From: Tepidibacter thalassicus DSM 15285
GTDB taxonomy: Bacteria; Bacillota; Clostridia; Peptostreptococcales; Peptostreptococcaceae
NCBI RefSeq assembly: GCF_900129915.1
Contig: NZ_FQXH01000011.1
Span: 1 to 64,000, forward strand
DNA length: 64,000 nucleotides
Reading direction: 5' to 3'
A program made the translations under genes and the position numbers. The number at the start of each line of letters is the position of its first letter. Position 1 is the first letter of the stretch. Shown here piece by piece: positions 48,107 through 56,781 of the stretch. The notes under the pieces are model-generated. The model saw only the letters and a list, made by a program, of their open reading frames with translations. It did not search any database and was not told the DNA's origin.

Positions 48107-49999
48107 CTACTCAACATCTACTTTTATTTCCTTTGCCAGAGGAGTTTTATTATCAAAATTATCCCAAAGCATACCTTTTACTTCAAATTCCCCTGAATTT
48201 GGAATTAAAAAACCACCTGCAAATTCTTCAGTAGCACCTGCATTGATAGTTTTAGTCATAAATGTATAAGTATACAGTTCCTTATTATTTCCATTTAATT
48301 TGTATAAAGCAACAATATAAGTTACTTTTTTATCAACATTTGTACTGTTCTTTACTTTTACATTTAATTGTGCTTCTCTTCCTTTTTTAAAACTCGAAGT
48401 TTCTTTTCTAATTAATTCAAAATCATAATCTGCTTCTTCATAAAATTTAGTATCATCTATTGAAATTCTTTGATACATAGATTTTCCTTTATATAAATCT
48501 GCAAGTGCCACAAATACTTTTTGTGTTATAAAATCAATGTCAGTCCCATATTCAGATTTAACTTCAAAATGATTTCCCTTTTTATACGATAATAAAAAGT
48601 CAAACATTGTTTTTCCATTTTTTATCCAATATTGTGATAATGGATCTTCTCCAACAGCAATTAAGCCCTGAATTACAGCTGCTGTAGTATATGGATTTTC
48701 TGAACCCGAAACCTTAAATGCTGCATTATCTGTCTGTTGAGATTTAATATATTTAACTGCTTTATCTATCGATTCTTCTACTCCACTTATGTTTTTATGA
48801 TTTCCAAGTGCCATTATACACATAGCAGTATTATCAATACTATTAATCGTTCCAAAACTTCCATTTGATTTTTGTTGATTTAATAAAGCTTTTACTGATT
48901 TTTCTACATCGTAATCAGCATTAGCCATATCAAGAGCTATAATGCTCCATGCAGTTGTAGTTGGATACATTCCCTCATTTTTCACTTCAAATATTCCATT
49001 TTCTTTCTGCAACTTAACAAGTTCTTTAACGTAATTTTGACCTTTAAAATTTGTAGGATTTATTCCAGATGCTATTAACCCTATAATATTTGCTGCATAA
49101 TCTGTAGCACTAGATAAATTTTCCCTCACTTTAAACTTCGACTGTATTAAATCCAAATCCTTTTCTATATTTTTACTCGTATAATTATATCCCATGGCTT
49201 CTTCAAAAGAAAATTTCTTATCATTTAAATAATAATCTCTTAAACATTCTACTTCTTTCTCTATTTTTTGTTCATCAGTTTCACTTTCACTTATTTCTTT
49301 TCCCACTTTTATTTCAAAACTACGTCTTATTAATTCTGGATAATTTTTACCTTTTTTCGATACTTTTACAATATGTTTTCCCGGCTCTAATGAAATTTCT
49401 ACTTCTCCATTTTTATCAGTTGTATATTTTTTACCTTCTATTTCAAGAGTAGCTCCCTCTACCTTTTCTTCACTTTTAATAGGTTTCCAATTTTCATCAT
49501 ATTTTACAACTATCTTTTTCACTGTTAATTTATTTCCATCTTCAGCTACCTCTAATTTCGGTATACACGTAAGATCATTCCAAGAAGCATCAACAGCTTT
49601 AATATGTAATAATAATTCATCTACACCTTTTAATGCCAAAGTCGATATACCCACAGGCGAACTTTCTAACTCTCCATCTTTACCTACATACAACCCCCAA
49701 CTTGTAGAATATCCTTCTTTATTTTCTCCTTTTTCTCCAAATATTCCTTCTATTAAAAAACCATATTCTCCATCTGTTCCTTCAATATTTTCCTCTCCTA
49801 CAGCTTTCTTTAATATGTCTATTCCATATACTTCATCTGTAACTGTTACTTCTTTATCAAATAAAGTCTTATCTTTTCCTTCTACTCTTACCCTTACAGT
49901 ATGAATATCACTATCTGCATAAACATTAAAATCAAATACAGGTGTAAAACTCAACACCATAGCAAATATTAACAATAAACTCAATAACCTTTTTTTCAA
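48107..49999 (-). CDS. Secreted transcobalamin-like two-domain protein
   Basis: This 630-residue exported protein (signal 1-28) has a DUF4430 beta domain (33-135, SWGLYVGKDGE at 100-110), a small Ig-like/carboxypeptidase-regulatory-like domain (about 175-232), an alpha/alpha barrel of prenyltransferase-like repeats (about 245-510; LLNQQKSNGSFG, SIDNTAMCIMAL, PYTTAAVIQGLIAVGEDP) and a C-terminal beta sandwich (525-630). Animal transcobalamin and intrinsic factor join the same two domain types in the opposite order. No SLH or lipid anchor is seen. Start TTG follows GGGAGGGATATTT. Confidence 0.87.
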   Translation of the reverse strand: MKKRLLSLLLIFAMVLSFTPVFDFNVYADSDIHTVRVRVEGKDKTLFDKEVTVTDEVYGIDILKKAVGEENIEGTDGEYGFLIEGIFGEKGENKEGYSTSWGLYVGKDGELESSPVGISTLALKGVDELLLHIKAVDASWNDLTCIPKLEVAEDGNKLTVKKIVVKYDENWKPIKSEEKVEGATLEIEGKKYTTDKNGEVEISLEPGKHIVKVSKKGKNYPELIRRSFEIKVGKEISESETDEQKIEKEVECLRDYYLNDKKFSFEEAMGYNYTSKNIEKDLDLIQSKFKVRENLSSATDYAANIIGLIASGINPTNFKGQNYVKELVKLQKENGIFEVKNEGMYPTTTAWSIIALDMANADYDVEKSVKALLNQQKSNGSFGTINSIDNTAMCIMALGNHKNISGVEESIDKAVKYIKSQQTDNAAFKVSGSENPYTTAAVIQGLIAVGEDPLSQYWIKNGKTMFDFLLSYKKGNHFEVKSEYGTDIDFITQKVFVALADLYKGKSMYQRISIDDTKFYEEADYDFELIRKETSSFKKGREAQLNVKVKNSTNVDKKVTYIVALYKLNGNNKELYTYTFMTKTINAGATEEFAGGFLIPNSGEFEVKGMLWDNFDNKTPLAKEIKVDVE

Positions 50000-50020
50000 A
50001 AATATCCCTCCCTAAAATTT

Positions 50021-51331
50021 TTATTTTACTAATTTATATATAATTTCAGCACATTGTGCCCTTGTAGCATTTTTATTTGGATCAAAATTTTTGTAAAGTA
50101 AATTATTATCCTTTGCAACCTTTACATATCCATCATACCAATTCTTACCTTTAACAGATTTTGCCTTACTTTCAAGCCCTTTAGCTCTAACTATAATAGC
50201 TGCAACCTGTGCTCCTGTTATTTTTTCTTCTGGTGCAAACTTATTATTGCCAACTCCATTTATATATCCTCTTTTAACAGCTACATTGACAACTTTATTT
50301 GACCAGTGATTTTTAAGATCTACAAACTTATTAGTTTTAAATTTAGCTTGACTTTGAAGATTTAATCCATAAACTAAAAACTTTGCAAATTCTCCTCTTT
50401 TAACGCTATTATTAGGTCTAAATGTTTTATCAGAATACCCCGATACAACCCCTTTATCTACCAAATACATTATTTCCTTATATGCATAATCTGCCTTTTT
50501 TAAATCTTTAAATCCTTTAGTATTTAAATTATGTAATTTCTCAAACACAGAATATTTATTGTTATAATCACTAAGTGCTAAAACAGCATGATAAGTTGCC
50601 ATATAATTACCTTTTTTGCTTTGTTTTAAATGCTTGAATGATCCATCACTAAGCTTATATTTTAAAAGCTTATCAATGTATTTTTTATCTACATTTAAAC
50701 CAAACTTAATCTTTGCAAGTATATACCATGCTATAGTTTCACAACTTTCTTTTTTATCTATATTTTTCTCTATAAACTCAAATCCTTTTTTTACTTCTGG
50801 CGAATTTGAATTAAGTCCAAGCACATTATAAGCAACAAGCCCCATAGCAGTCATATCTAAATCTGAATTTTTATCTCCTATAAATACAGGAAATCCTCCA
50901 TCACTATTTTGATTCGCCTTTAAATAACTCAAAGCCTTAGCTTTATTGTAATTTTCCTCATCGGCTACATATAAAGATATAACAGCCCATATATGTCCAT
51001 TTAAAAGATCATTCCCAGTTCCATCTATACAGTCTGGAAATCTACCATTACTATTTTGAGAATTCACAATTTTTTGAGCAATTGATGATACATCTTTCCC
51101 AACAGCTCTTGCACCTAAAATGTACTTCTCATAATCAGTTATATCTTTTGAATTGACAGAAGATAAACTCTTCTTAGTTACATCTTTACCACTTGAGTAA
51201 AGTGCTAAAATACCCCATTCATCTAGTTTCTGTTTTCCTAAATACTGTGCTGATGAATTCACATCAACAGCAAAACAAAAATTAGTAAACGACATTAAAA
51301 TAGCAATAGTTAAAGCTATAATCCTTTTCAT
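50021..51331 (-). CDS. SLH-anchored alpha/alpha-barrel protein
   Basis: This 436-residue exported protein (signal 1-21) has prenyltransferase/squalene-cyclase-type repeats (about 25-265; SQNSNGRFPD, ANQNSDGGFPVF, LDMTAMGLVAYNVLGL) followed by three SLH modules (273-436). No catalytic DxDD-type cyclase motif is apparent, so a binding role like the alpha domain of transcobalamin is more likely than catalysis. Start ATG 51331 follows GGGGGTGGTTTT. It is 16 bases after the ECF substrate-binding gene. Confidence 0.87.
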   Translation of the reverse strand: MKRIIALTIAILMSFTNFCFAVDVNSSAQYLGKQKLDEWGILALYSSGKDVTKKSLSSVNSKDITDYEKYILGARAVGKDVSSIAQKIVNSQNSNGRFPDCIDGTGNDLLNGHIWAVISLYVADEENYNKAKALSYLKANQNSDGGFPVFIGDKNSDLDMTAMGLVAYNVLGLNSNSPEVKKGFEFIEKNIDKKESCETIAWYILAKIKFGLNVDKKYIDKLLKYKLSDGSFKHLKQSKKGNYMATYHAVLALSDYNNKYSVFEKLHNLNTKGFKDLKKADYAYKEIMYLVDKGVVSGYSDKTFRPNNSVKRGEFAKFLVYGLNLQSQAKFKTNKFVDLKNHWSNKVVNVAVKRGYINGVGNNKFAPEEKITGAQVAAIIVRAKGLESKAKSVKGKNWYDGYVKVAKDNNLLYKNFDPNKNATRAQCAEIIYKLVK

Positions 51332-51347
51332 AAAACCACCCCCAAAT

Positions 51348-51971
51348 TTATTTGATTTTTTCAACAGGAATTTCAGTATAACTTATCCTGTCCTTAAATC
51401 TAGATAATACATTTATAAAATCCTTTCCAAGCAGATACATAAATGCAAAATTTCCTATAGAGTGCATCAAATCAAAATAAAATGCATTCGAAAAAGTAAA
51501 TATAAAACTCTTAATCGTATGAACCCTCATAAAAAACAACCAATACCATATATTCATTATCCATCCAAATAAAAATCCCCATATAAAAGCAAATATACTC
51601 AAAAATAGTCTCGAAGGATTTTTCATAAACTTCCTTAAAACTCCTGCACTAGCTCCTGCAAGTCCCCAAGCCATCATTTGCCATGGCGTCCAAGGTCCTT
51701 GTCCCAAAAAACTATTAGAAACCAAAACAGCAATCCCACCTACCATAAATCCAAATGAAGATCCAAATACATACCCACTTATTATAACTAAAAAAGTAGT
51801 TGGCTGAATATTTGGAAGGGCTACAAAAGGAACTCTACCTACTCCTGCTAATGCCGATATGCTTGCTATTAACGAAATTTCCTTTACAGAAACTTTTTTT
51901 CTTTCATAAGATACAAAAACTAATACAAAAGAAATTACTAAAATAACTACGGATAATAATGAGTAATTCAT
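51348..51971 (-). CDS. ECF transporter substrate-binding (S) component
   Basis: This 207-residue membrane protein with about six helices belongs to the ECF S-component superfamily. Characteristic segments are QPTTFLVIISGYVFG and GQGPWTPWQMMAWGLAGASA. Substrate is not certain; the neighbouring transcobalamin-like proteins make a corrinoid the leading idea. It follows the ATPase gene by one base and together with it and EcfT makes a complete dedicated (group I) ECF importer. Confidence 0.87.
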   Translation of the reverse strand: MNYSLLSVVILVISFVLVFVSYERKKVSVKEISLIASISALAGVGRVPFVALPNIQPTTFLVIISGYVFGSSFGFMVGGIAVLVSNSFLGQGPWTPWQMMAWGLAGASAGVLRKFMKNPSRLFLSIFAFIWGFLFGWIMNIWYWLFFMRVHTIKSFIFTFSNAFYFDLMHSIGNFAFMYLLGKDFINVLSRFKDRISYTEIPVEKIK

Positions 51972-51972
51972 T

Positions 51973-53535
51973 CTACATAGCCCCTTTTTCTAAATTAAGT
52001 GCATCCTCTAAAGTCAGCACATTGTCAACATATCCACTAAAAAGCTTGTTAATCTGTGTACAATAATATATACCCGAAGTTAAAACATCGTATTTCGATC
52101 CTATTTGTGCTATATTTCCATCAAATATAAGACAAGCTCTATCACAAAATTTACTAGTAAATTCAACATCATGAGTTACAAGTATTATTGTTTTTCCTTT
52201 TCTCTTTAAATCGAGTATTAGATTTCCCAACTTCTCCTTTAAATCCTTATCAAGCCCACGAGTTGGCTCATCAAGAATCAATATATCAGGCTCCATAACA
52301 AGTATAGATGCAATAGCTACTCTCTGTCTTTCTCCTCCACTCAAATCTCTAGGATTTATATCTTTATACCTATAAATATCTAAATCATTCAATATTTTTT
52401 CAATTATTCCATAATCTTTAATACCTTTATTATCGAGCGTATATTTTAATTCTTCATAAACAGAATCATTAAACAGATAATCATTTGGATTTTGAGATAA
52501 ATATCCAACTTCTCCTTTTACAGACAATCTTCCATTTGTAGGCTTTAAAAGCCCACATATATTTTTGAGAAGTGTAGATTTTCCTCCTCCATTTTCTCCA
52601 AGTATTCCTAATACTTCTCCTTTATACACACTTAAATTTATTCCCTTTAAAGCATGTTTACCGTTTTCATAAACAAAATTAATATCTCTAGCAGTTATTA
52701 CTTCTTCTTTATTAATTTCATCAAATTTAACTTCTCTTTTTAATGTATTATCCTTAAATAAACTTCTTAATTTCTTTCTTCCTTCCTTTACCGTAAAAGG
52801 TATATTTTCATAGCCTTTTTTAACAAAGTAATCCGAAACATAAGGTAAAAAATTCTTACCAGTTTTATTACTCCAAAACACAAACTCCTCAGGTTCTCCA
52901 TCAAATACCAAACTTCCATTTTCCATAAACAACACTCTATCAGCTAAATGAAAACATCTATCTACTCTCTGCTCAATTAATATTATCGTATATCCAAGTT
53001 CTTCATTTAACCTCTTTAAAATATGTAGTATTTCTTCTGAAGATACTGGATCAAGCTGAGATGTAGGCTCATCTAAAACCAAAAACTTATACCCCATAGA
53101 AATTGTAGCCGCTATTGCAACTTTTTGCTTTTGACCACCTGATAATTCATAAGTTTTTTTATCTTTTATATCATATATATTAATAAAACTCAGTGCTTCC
53201 ATTACTTTTTTCCTCATAACATCATAATCAGTACCTATATTTTCAAGTCCAAAAGCCAACTCTCTTTCAACCTTGTCCATTACAAGTTGTTTTTCCGGAT
53301 CTTGAAAAACCATCCCGACATCAATATTACACTCTACACTTCCCTTTATTTTTCCACCGTAAAACTGAGGAACAATCTTATTAAACACTCTACCTAAAGT
53401 AGACTTTCCCGAACCAGAACTTCCAAGAAGCAACACAAACTCCCCTTCTTCTACAGATAAATTAATATCCTTTAGAGCAGGCTCATCTTTCCTTGGATAA
53501 TAATAAGTTAAATCATGTATTTTAAAAACTTCCAT
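51973..53535 (-). CDS. Fused ECF ATPase (EcfA-EcfA')
   Basis: This 520-residue protein joins two ABC ATPase domains. The first has GSSGSGKST (about 36-44), LSGGQKQKVAIA and FLVLDEPTSQLDP; the second has GENGGGKST (about 313-321), LSGGERQRVAIA and ILILDEPTRGLD. Both active-site sets look intact. Most ECF systems use two separate ATPases or a homodimer, so this is a fusion form. It overlaps the EcfT gene by 28 bases. Confidence 0.93.
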   Translation of the reverse strand: MEVFKIHDLTYYYPRKDEPALKDINLSVEEGEFVLLLGSSGSGKSTLGRVFNKIVPQFYGGKIKGSVECNIDVGMVFQDPEKQLVMDKVERELAFGLENIGTDYDVMRKKVMEALSFINIYDIKDKKTYELSGGQKQKVAIAATISMGYKFLVLDEPTSQLDPVSSEEILHILKRLNEELGYTIILIEQRVDRCFHLADRVLFMENGSLVFDGEPEEFVFWSNKTGKNFLPYVSDYFVKKGYENIPFTVKEGRKKLRSLFKDNTLKREVKFDEINKEEVITARDINFVYENGKHALKGINLSVYKGEVLGILGENGGGKSTLLKNICGLLKPTNGRLSVKGEVGYLSQNPNDYLFNDSVYEELKYTLDNKGIKDYGIIEKILNDLDIYRYKDINPRDLSGGERQRVAIASILVMEPDILILDEPTRGLDKDLKEKLGNLILDLKRKGKTIILVTHDVEFTSKFCDRACLIFDGNIAQIGSKYDVLTSGIYYCTQINKLFSGYVDNVLTLEDALNLEKGAM

Positions 53536-54392
53536 TTCTTACACCCCCAAATCAAAAAAGAATGAATAATCAATATTAAGTCTATATAAATTAAAAAAAT
53601 CATATCCTTATACTTTAAAAAGTTTAATTCATTATAAGGATCATAAATTCCTACCTTTAAGAATAATCCATAGAAAAATAAACATATCAAAACAAAAGTA
53701 ATAAAATTAAATATGTAATCTACTCTTTTAATTTCCATTTGGGAGTAAGAAGTTCTTTTTCCTTTTCCATATCCTTTAGAGTACAAAGCCTCTGCTCTAT
53801 CTAAAGATCCCTCAAGTGTAGATATTAAAATTACTTTTAAAAAAGGATAATAAACTTTGACTTTTTTAAATATATTTTTCTGATTGAAGTTTACCCCTCT
53901 TAAAATCATTACATCTCTTACTCTAACCATTTCAAGCCTCAATCTGTGAAGTATGTTAGTAGTCATAGACAAAGTCAATGTAAGTTTATGAGCAAATTTT
54001 GAAAAAAAACTAAATGAATCATCTCGTTCAACCATAACACTGTAAAGCAAAAATATCAAAACTATACAAATAAGTTTAAGTCCTTGATTTGCTCCAAATA
54101 CTATAGACTCTAAAGTTATTCTTATCTTTCCTATAACAGGAATTCTAGGACTTTTATAAATTACAGTTCTGCCGTAATGTGTAACTAAAGGATTAATAAT
54201 CATAATCCAAAATGCAGTATATAAACTGTATTTTATTGATTTTTTTAAATTCTTTCCTCCATCTAGCAAAAGTATATTAATAATTACAATAACAGATATA
54301 GACAATATATAAAGAGGATTAGAATACACTAATGTCAAAAAAAACAAAATAACCGTATAAAATATTACAGTAAACGGATGCATATTCAACAT
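53508..54392 (-). CDS. ECF transmembrane coupling protein EcfT
   Basis: This 294-residue EcfT/CbiQ-family membrane protein has N-terminal helices, two long cytoplasmic coupling helices (about 120-215) with the RAEALYSKGYGKG segment that corresponds to the ATPase-contacting A-R-G-type motif, and C-terminal helices. It connects the fused ATPase to the S component. It starts nine bases after the DUF4430 lipoprotein gene. Confidence 0.9.
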   Translation of the reverse strand: MLNMHPFTVIFYTVILFFLTLVYSNPLYILSISVIVIINILLLDGGKNLKKSIKYSLYTAFWIMIINPLVTHYGRTVIYKSPRIPVIGKIRITLESIVFGANQGLKLICIVLIFLLYSVMVERDDSFSFFSKFAHKLTLTLSMTTNILHRLRLEMVRVRDVMILRGVNFNQKNIFKKVKVYYPFLKVILISTLEGSLDRAEALYSKGYGKGKRTSYSQMEIKRVDYIFNFITFVLICLFFYGLFLKVGIYDPYNELNFLKYKDMIFLIYIDLILIIHSFLIWGCKKWKFLKYMI

Positions 54393-54401
54393 TCAAATCA
54401 C

Positions 54402-55337
54402 CTAATTCTTCATTGGAATATTTATCACTTTATTTCCACTCAGAACAGCAGAAAACATTCCCTTGATTTTTTCTGGTGTTTTATAAAGAACAGCTACAGC
54501 ATCTTTTATACTTTGTTCATCATTACCTGTTATAATCCATAAATTAGAACCTGTTCCATACCCCTTTGGTATAGCTGCAATTACTGCTCCCTTTTCATAT
54601 TCTTTTGAAATTTCTTTATTGTAATTTAAAGCTTTTACTTTATCTCCTATTTTGAAAAACAACCCATTGTTTTTGCTATTGTAAACATCATTTATATAAC
54701 TTAATTTAGAAATTTCATCCCATTTTCCAATAACTACAGTATTTATTTCTTCGTTTTCTATATCTTTTTCATCTAAAACCTTTTCTTCTATATTATTTAA
54801 TCCTCTCTCTCTTAAAAATTCAGACAACTTCTCACTATCTTCTTTAAATTCCTTTGAATATCTTATTTCTCCTTTTAATACATTTCCTTCGTATCCTTTT
54901 GTGAAATTTGCAGGATAAGCACCTATTATGCTTGATATATACATTTCATTATCCCAATTATGATAATCCCATATAATAATATCTCCTGGATTTAAGTAGT
55001 AATCATCAGCTCCAATTTGTGCTAAATTCCCATTTACATAATAAAACCAATCTAATTTTTTCTTGTTTTTAGAACCTGTAAATCCAGATTTAATACCATT
55101 TATAGAGCTTACGAAACCTCCACCGTATGCAGTTTCTATATCCAAGTTTTCCTCCATAATTTCCATAATACTACTATCATTTTTAAAATCTAATTCTTGA
55201 TTATACACTTCTTCATTTCCAAAATGTTTAGATACAATCAAATTAACTTTTTGATTGCTCGAAACGCTTTCATCTTTACAACCTATTAATGAAAACATTA
55301 ATATTATACATATAAAAAATACAGATAATTTCCTCAT
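54402..55337 (-). CDS. DUF4430 lipoprotein of the ECF operon
   Basis: This 311-residue lipoprotein (FSLIGC, lipidation at Cys20) has a DUF4430 domain at about 30-130 with the pattern DWFYYVNGNLAQIGADDYYL followed by GDIIIWDYHNW. The C-terminal part (about 145-311) is an unassigned alpha/beta domain (VIGKWDEISKL, LWIITGNDEQSI). As the membrane-anchored member it is well placed to hand ligand to the ECF S component. It is the first gene of the seven-gene operon. Confidence 0.88.
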   Translation of the reverse strand: MRKLSVFFICIILMFSLIGCKDESVSSNQKVNLIVSKHFGNEEVYNQELDFKNDSSIMEIMEENLDIETAYGGGFVSSINGIKSGFTGSKNKKKLDWFYYVNGNLAQIGADDYYLNPGDIIIWDYHNWDNEMYISSIIGAYPANFTKGYEGNVLKGEIRYSKEFKEDSEKLSEFLRERGLNNIEEKVLDEKDIENEEINTVVIGKWDEISKLSYINDVYNSKNNGLFFKIGDKVKALNYNKEISKEYEKGAVIAAIPKGYGTGSNLWIITGNDEQSIKDAVAVLYKTPEKIKGMFSAVLSGNKVINIPMKN

Positions 55338-55359
55338 ACAAATCCCTCCAAAAAATAAC

Positions 55360-55376
55360 CCTATCTAAAAGATAGG
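55360..55376 (-). promoter_or_regulatory. Leader hairpin of the ECF operon
   Basis: On the minus strand CCTATCT-TTT-AGATAGG is followed by GTTATTTTTT and immediately by the GGAGGG ribosome site of the lipoprotein. It looks like a short intrinsic terminator or attenuator in the leader. No known riboswitch sequence was recognised upstream of it. Confidence 0.4.
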
Positions 55377-55399
55377 ACTAATTGTCAAATTTCTACTTT

Positions 55400-55429
55400 A
55401 TTTTAACATTTTTTTTCGTTGTTTGCTAA
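55400..55429 (-). promoter_or_regulatory. Possible ECF operon promoter
   Basis: On the minus strand TTAGCA (55424-55429) and TAAAAT (55400-55405) have an 18-base spacer. TTGTT-AGCA-AACAA at the -35 forms a small inverted repeat (55420-55433). Confidence 0.35.
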
Positions 55430-55462
55430 CAATTCGTTCGACTTCAAAAATAATTTTTCGAC

Positions 55463-55509
55463 AATAAAATAACAACTGATAGCATTTTGCTAGCAGTTGT
55501 TATTTTATT
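55463..55509 (-). terminator. Terminator after thiT
   Basis: A 16-base stem (55463-55478 with 55494-55509) extended by four more pairs past one mismatch; on the minus strand it ends in a TTTTATT run. It separates thiT from the ECF operon. Confidence 0.8.
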
Positions 55510-55567
55510 TCATAATTATTCAAGTTTATTAACTACATAAAAATATTGTTCTTAAATTTTATAATGC

Positions 55568-56092
55568 TTATACAACTGCAAGTATTCTAAATGATTTGTA
55601 TAACACTCCAACAACACAAAGTGATATCAAAAGCTCAGGTAATAAATATCCTGAATTATAAAGTATAGAATATATCCAAGGATTCATTCCATCAGGTGCA
55701 TAAGATGCCCATAATATAACACCTGATAAAACGTGTGATACAAACCTTCCAAAAATTCCTAAACAAGTTCCTAATAAAACTCCCTTAAAACTATTTCTAA
55801 ATAGTCCTGCAAGACCTAAAAGACCAAAAGCTCCTACATAATCTAATATAATAGAAAGTACATGATAGGAATACTTAGGCCCCAAAATAAATTGAAGTAG
55901 TCCATAAACTGATGCTACAAATAGTCCAGGTGATACTCCCCATCTTATTGCATAAAGAATAATAGGAACCATACTTCCAGCTGTTACAGATCCTCCAAAA
56001 GGTCCTTCATATACTTTTATATAGCTTAGTATTTGAGCTAGTCCAATCATTACACCTGCTTCTACTAGCATTTTAGTAGACATTTTTTTCAT
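55568..56092 (-). CDS. thiT: Thiamine ECF substrate-binding protein ThiT
   Basis: This 174-residue, six-helix S component imports thiamine. The family-typical segments are PGLFVASVYGLLQFILGP, SIILDYVGAFGLLGLAG and FGRFVSHVLSGVI. The start is ATG 56092 (MKKMSTKML), seven bases after AAGGGGG; a longer frame starts before the ribosome site. It is governed by the TPP riboswitch directly upstream and has no A/T genes in its own unit, so it must borrow an energising module. Confidence 0.94.
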   Translation of the reverse strand: MKKMSTKMLVEAGVMIGLAQILSYIKVYEGPFGGSVTAGSMVPIILYAIRWGVSPGLFVASVYGLLQFILGPKYSYHVLSIILDYVGAFGLLGLAGLFRNSFKGVLLGTCLGIFGRFVSHVLSGVILWASYAPDGMNPWIYSILYNSGYLLPELLISLCVVGVLYKSFRILAVV

Positions 56093-56116
56093 ATAAAATC
56101 CCCCTTTGCAACAAAA

Positions 56117-56142
56117 ATGCTGCATTTATATAAATGCAGCAT
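56117..56142 (-). terminator. Riboswitch expression-platform terminator
   Basis: ATGCTGCATTTA and TAAATGCAGCAT form a perfect 12-bp stem with a two-base centre; on the minus strand it is followed by TTTTTG, then the thiT ribosome site. TPP binding would favour this terminator. Confidence 0.85.
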
Positions 56143-56154
56143 AGTATCCAAAAT

Positions 56155-56243
56155 CATTCCCTACGCTGGCATTACCCAGATCAGGTATTAGGGTCGAAGT
56201 ATCAATCGGAACTTCCTCTCAGCCAGACTCATCTAGCTCCCCT
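56155..56243 (-). ncRNA. TPP riboswitch (Thi-box)
   Basis: On the minus strand the hallmark segments are present in order: GGGGAGC, CTGAGA (56217-56222), ACCTGATCTGGGTAATGCCA and GCGTAGGGAA. It is an aptamer for thiamine pyrophosphate placed before thiT with a terminator between, so it is an off-switch by premature termination. Confidence 0.97.
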
Positions 56244-56304
56244 TTCTGTTATATTATCTTTTATTAATTATTTTAACAAATATATACTATAATATCAATA
56301 ATTA

Positions 56305-56496
56305 TTAAAATTCAGTTATTATGTTGTAAATTGCATGCCTTGGTAAATTGTGAGTTAAATCTCCAACTGTAAATCTAATAAGCGGTGAATTTTCTTCTTC
56401 AAACCATGTTAATATCTGTTTAACTTGATCTCTTGATAATTCATTTTTTTTTAGTATTAAACTTTTCCCATCAATAAAATGAATTTTCATTGACAT
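56305..56496 (-). CDS. Small protein, unknown function
   Basis: This 63-residue soluble protein starts MSMKIHFIDGKSL at ATG 56496, six bases after AAGGGAAG. It has a likely beta-hairpin, one amphipathic helix (SRDQVKQILTWFEEE) and a short C-terminal helix. No family was recognised. Good ribosome site and codon use like its neighbours support it as real. Confidence 0.6.
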   Translation of the reverse strand: MSMKIHFIDGKSLILKKNELSRDQVKQILTWFEEENSPLIRFTVGDLTHNLPRHAIYNIITEF

Positions 56497-56730
56497 CAAA
56501 ATCTTCCCTTTCTATAAAATATTTTCTAAAAATCCTATATTATTTTTTATATTCAAATTTACATAAATGGTTCTTTAAATTTAATATTAACTTTATATAA
56601 TTAATAAATTACAAAAATCTTATAAAAATTATTCCCATAAATAAAAAATTATATAAATGTTATTTTCTTATACTTATTGTATGTACTACTTTGTTAATTA
56701 TAGAATAAATTTACTAAAAATAATAAACAA

Positions 56731-56758
56731 AAAAAACCTAGAATTTTCTAGGTTTTTT
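56731..56758 (-). terminator. Terminator after DUF2680-like gene
   Basis: AAAAAACCTAGAA and TTCTAGGTTTTTT around a two-base centre, 24 bases past the stop codon. The rest of the 285-base gap 56497-56781 is AT-rich with no other feature seen. Confidence 0.85.
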
Positions 56759-56781
56759 CATGTTCATTTAACTAAAATGTT

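Noticed and set aside
51973-53535. Fused ECF ATPase as the missing motor of the ABC-2 permeases
   Set aside because: Its sequence and position fit EcfT coupling, and it is 23 kb away in another operon.
55338-55460. Cobalamin riboswitch before the DUF4430/ECF operon
   Set aside because: No B12-box sequence or matching fold was seen; the leader is only about 65-90 bases from the probable promoter, too short for a B12 aptamer.
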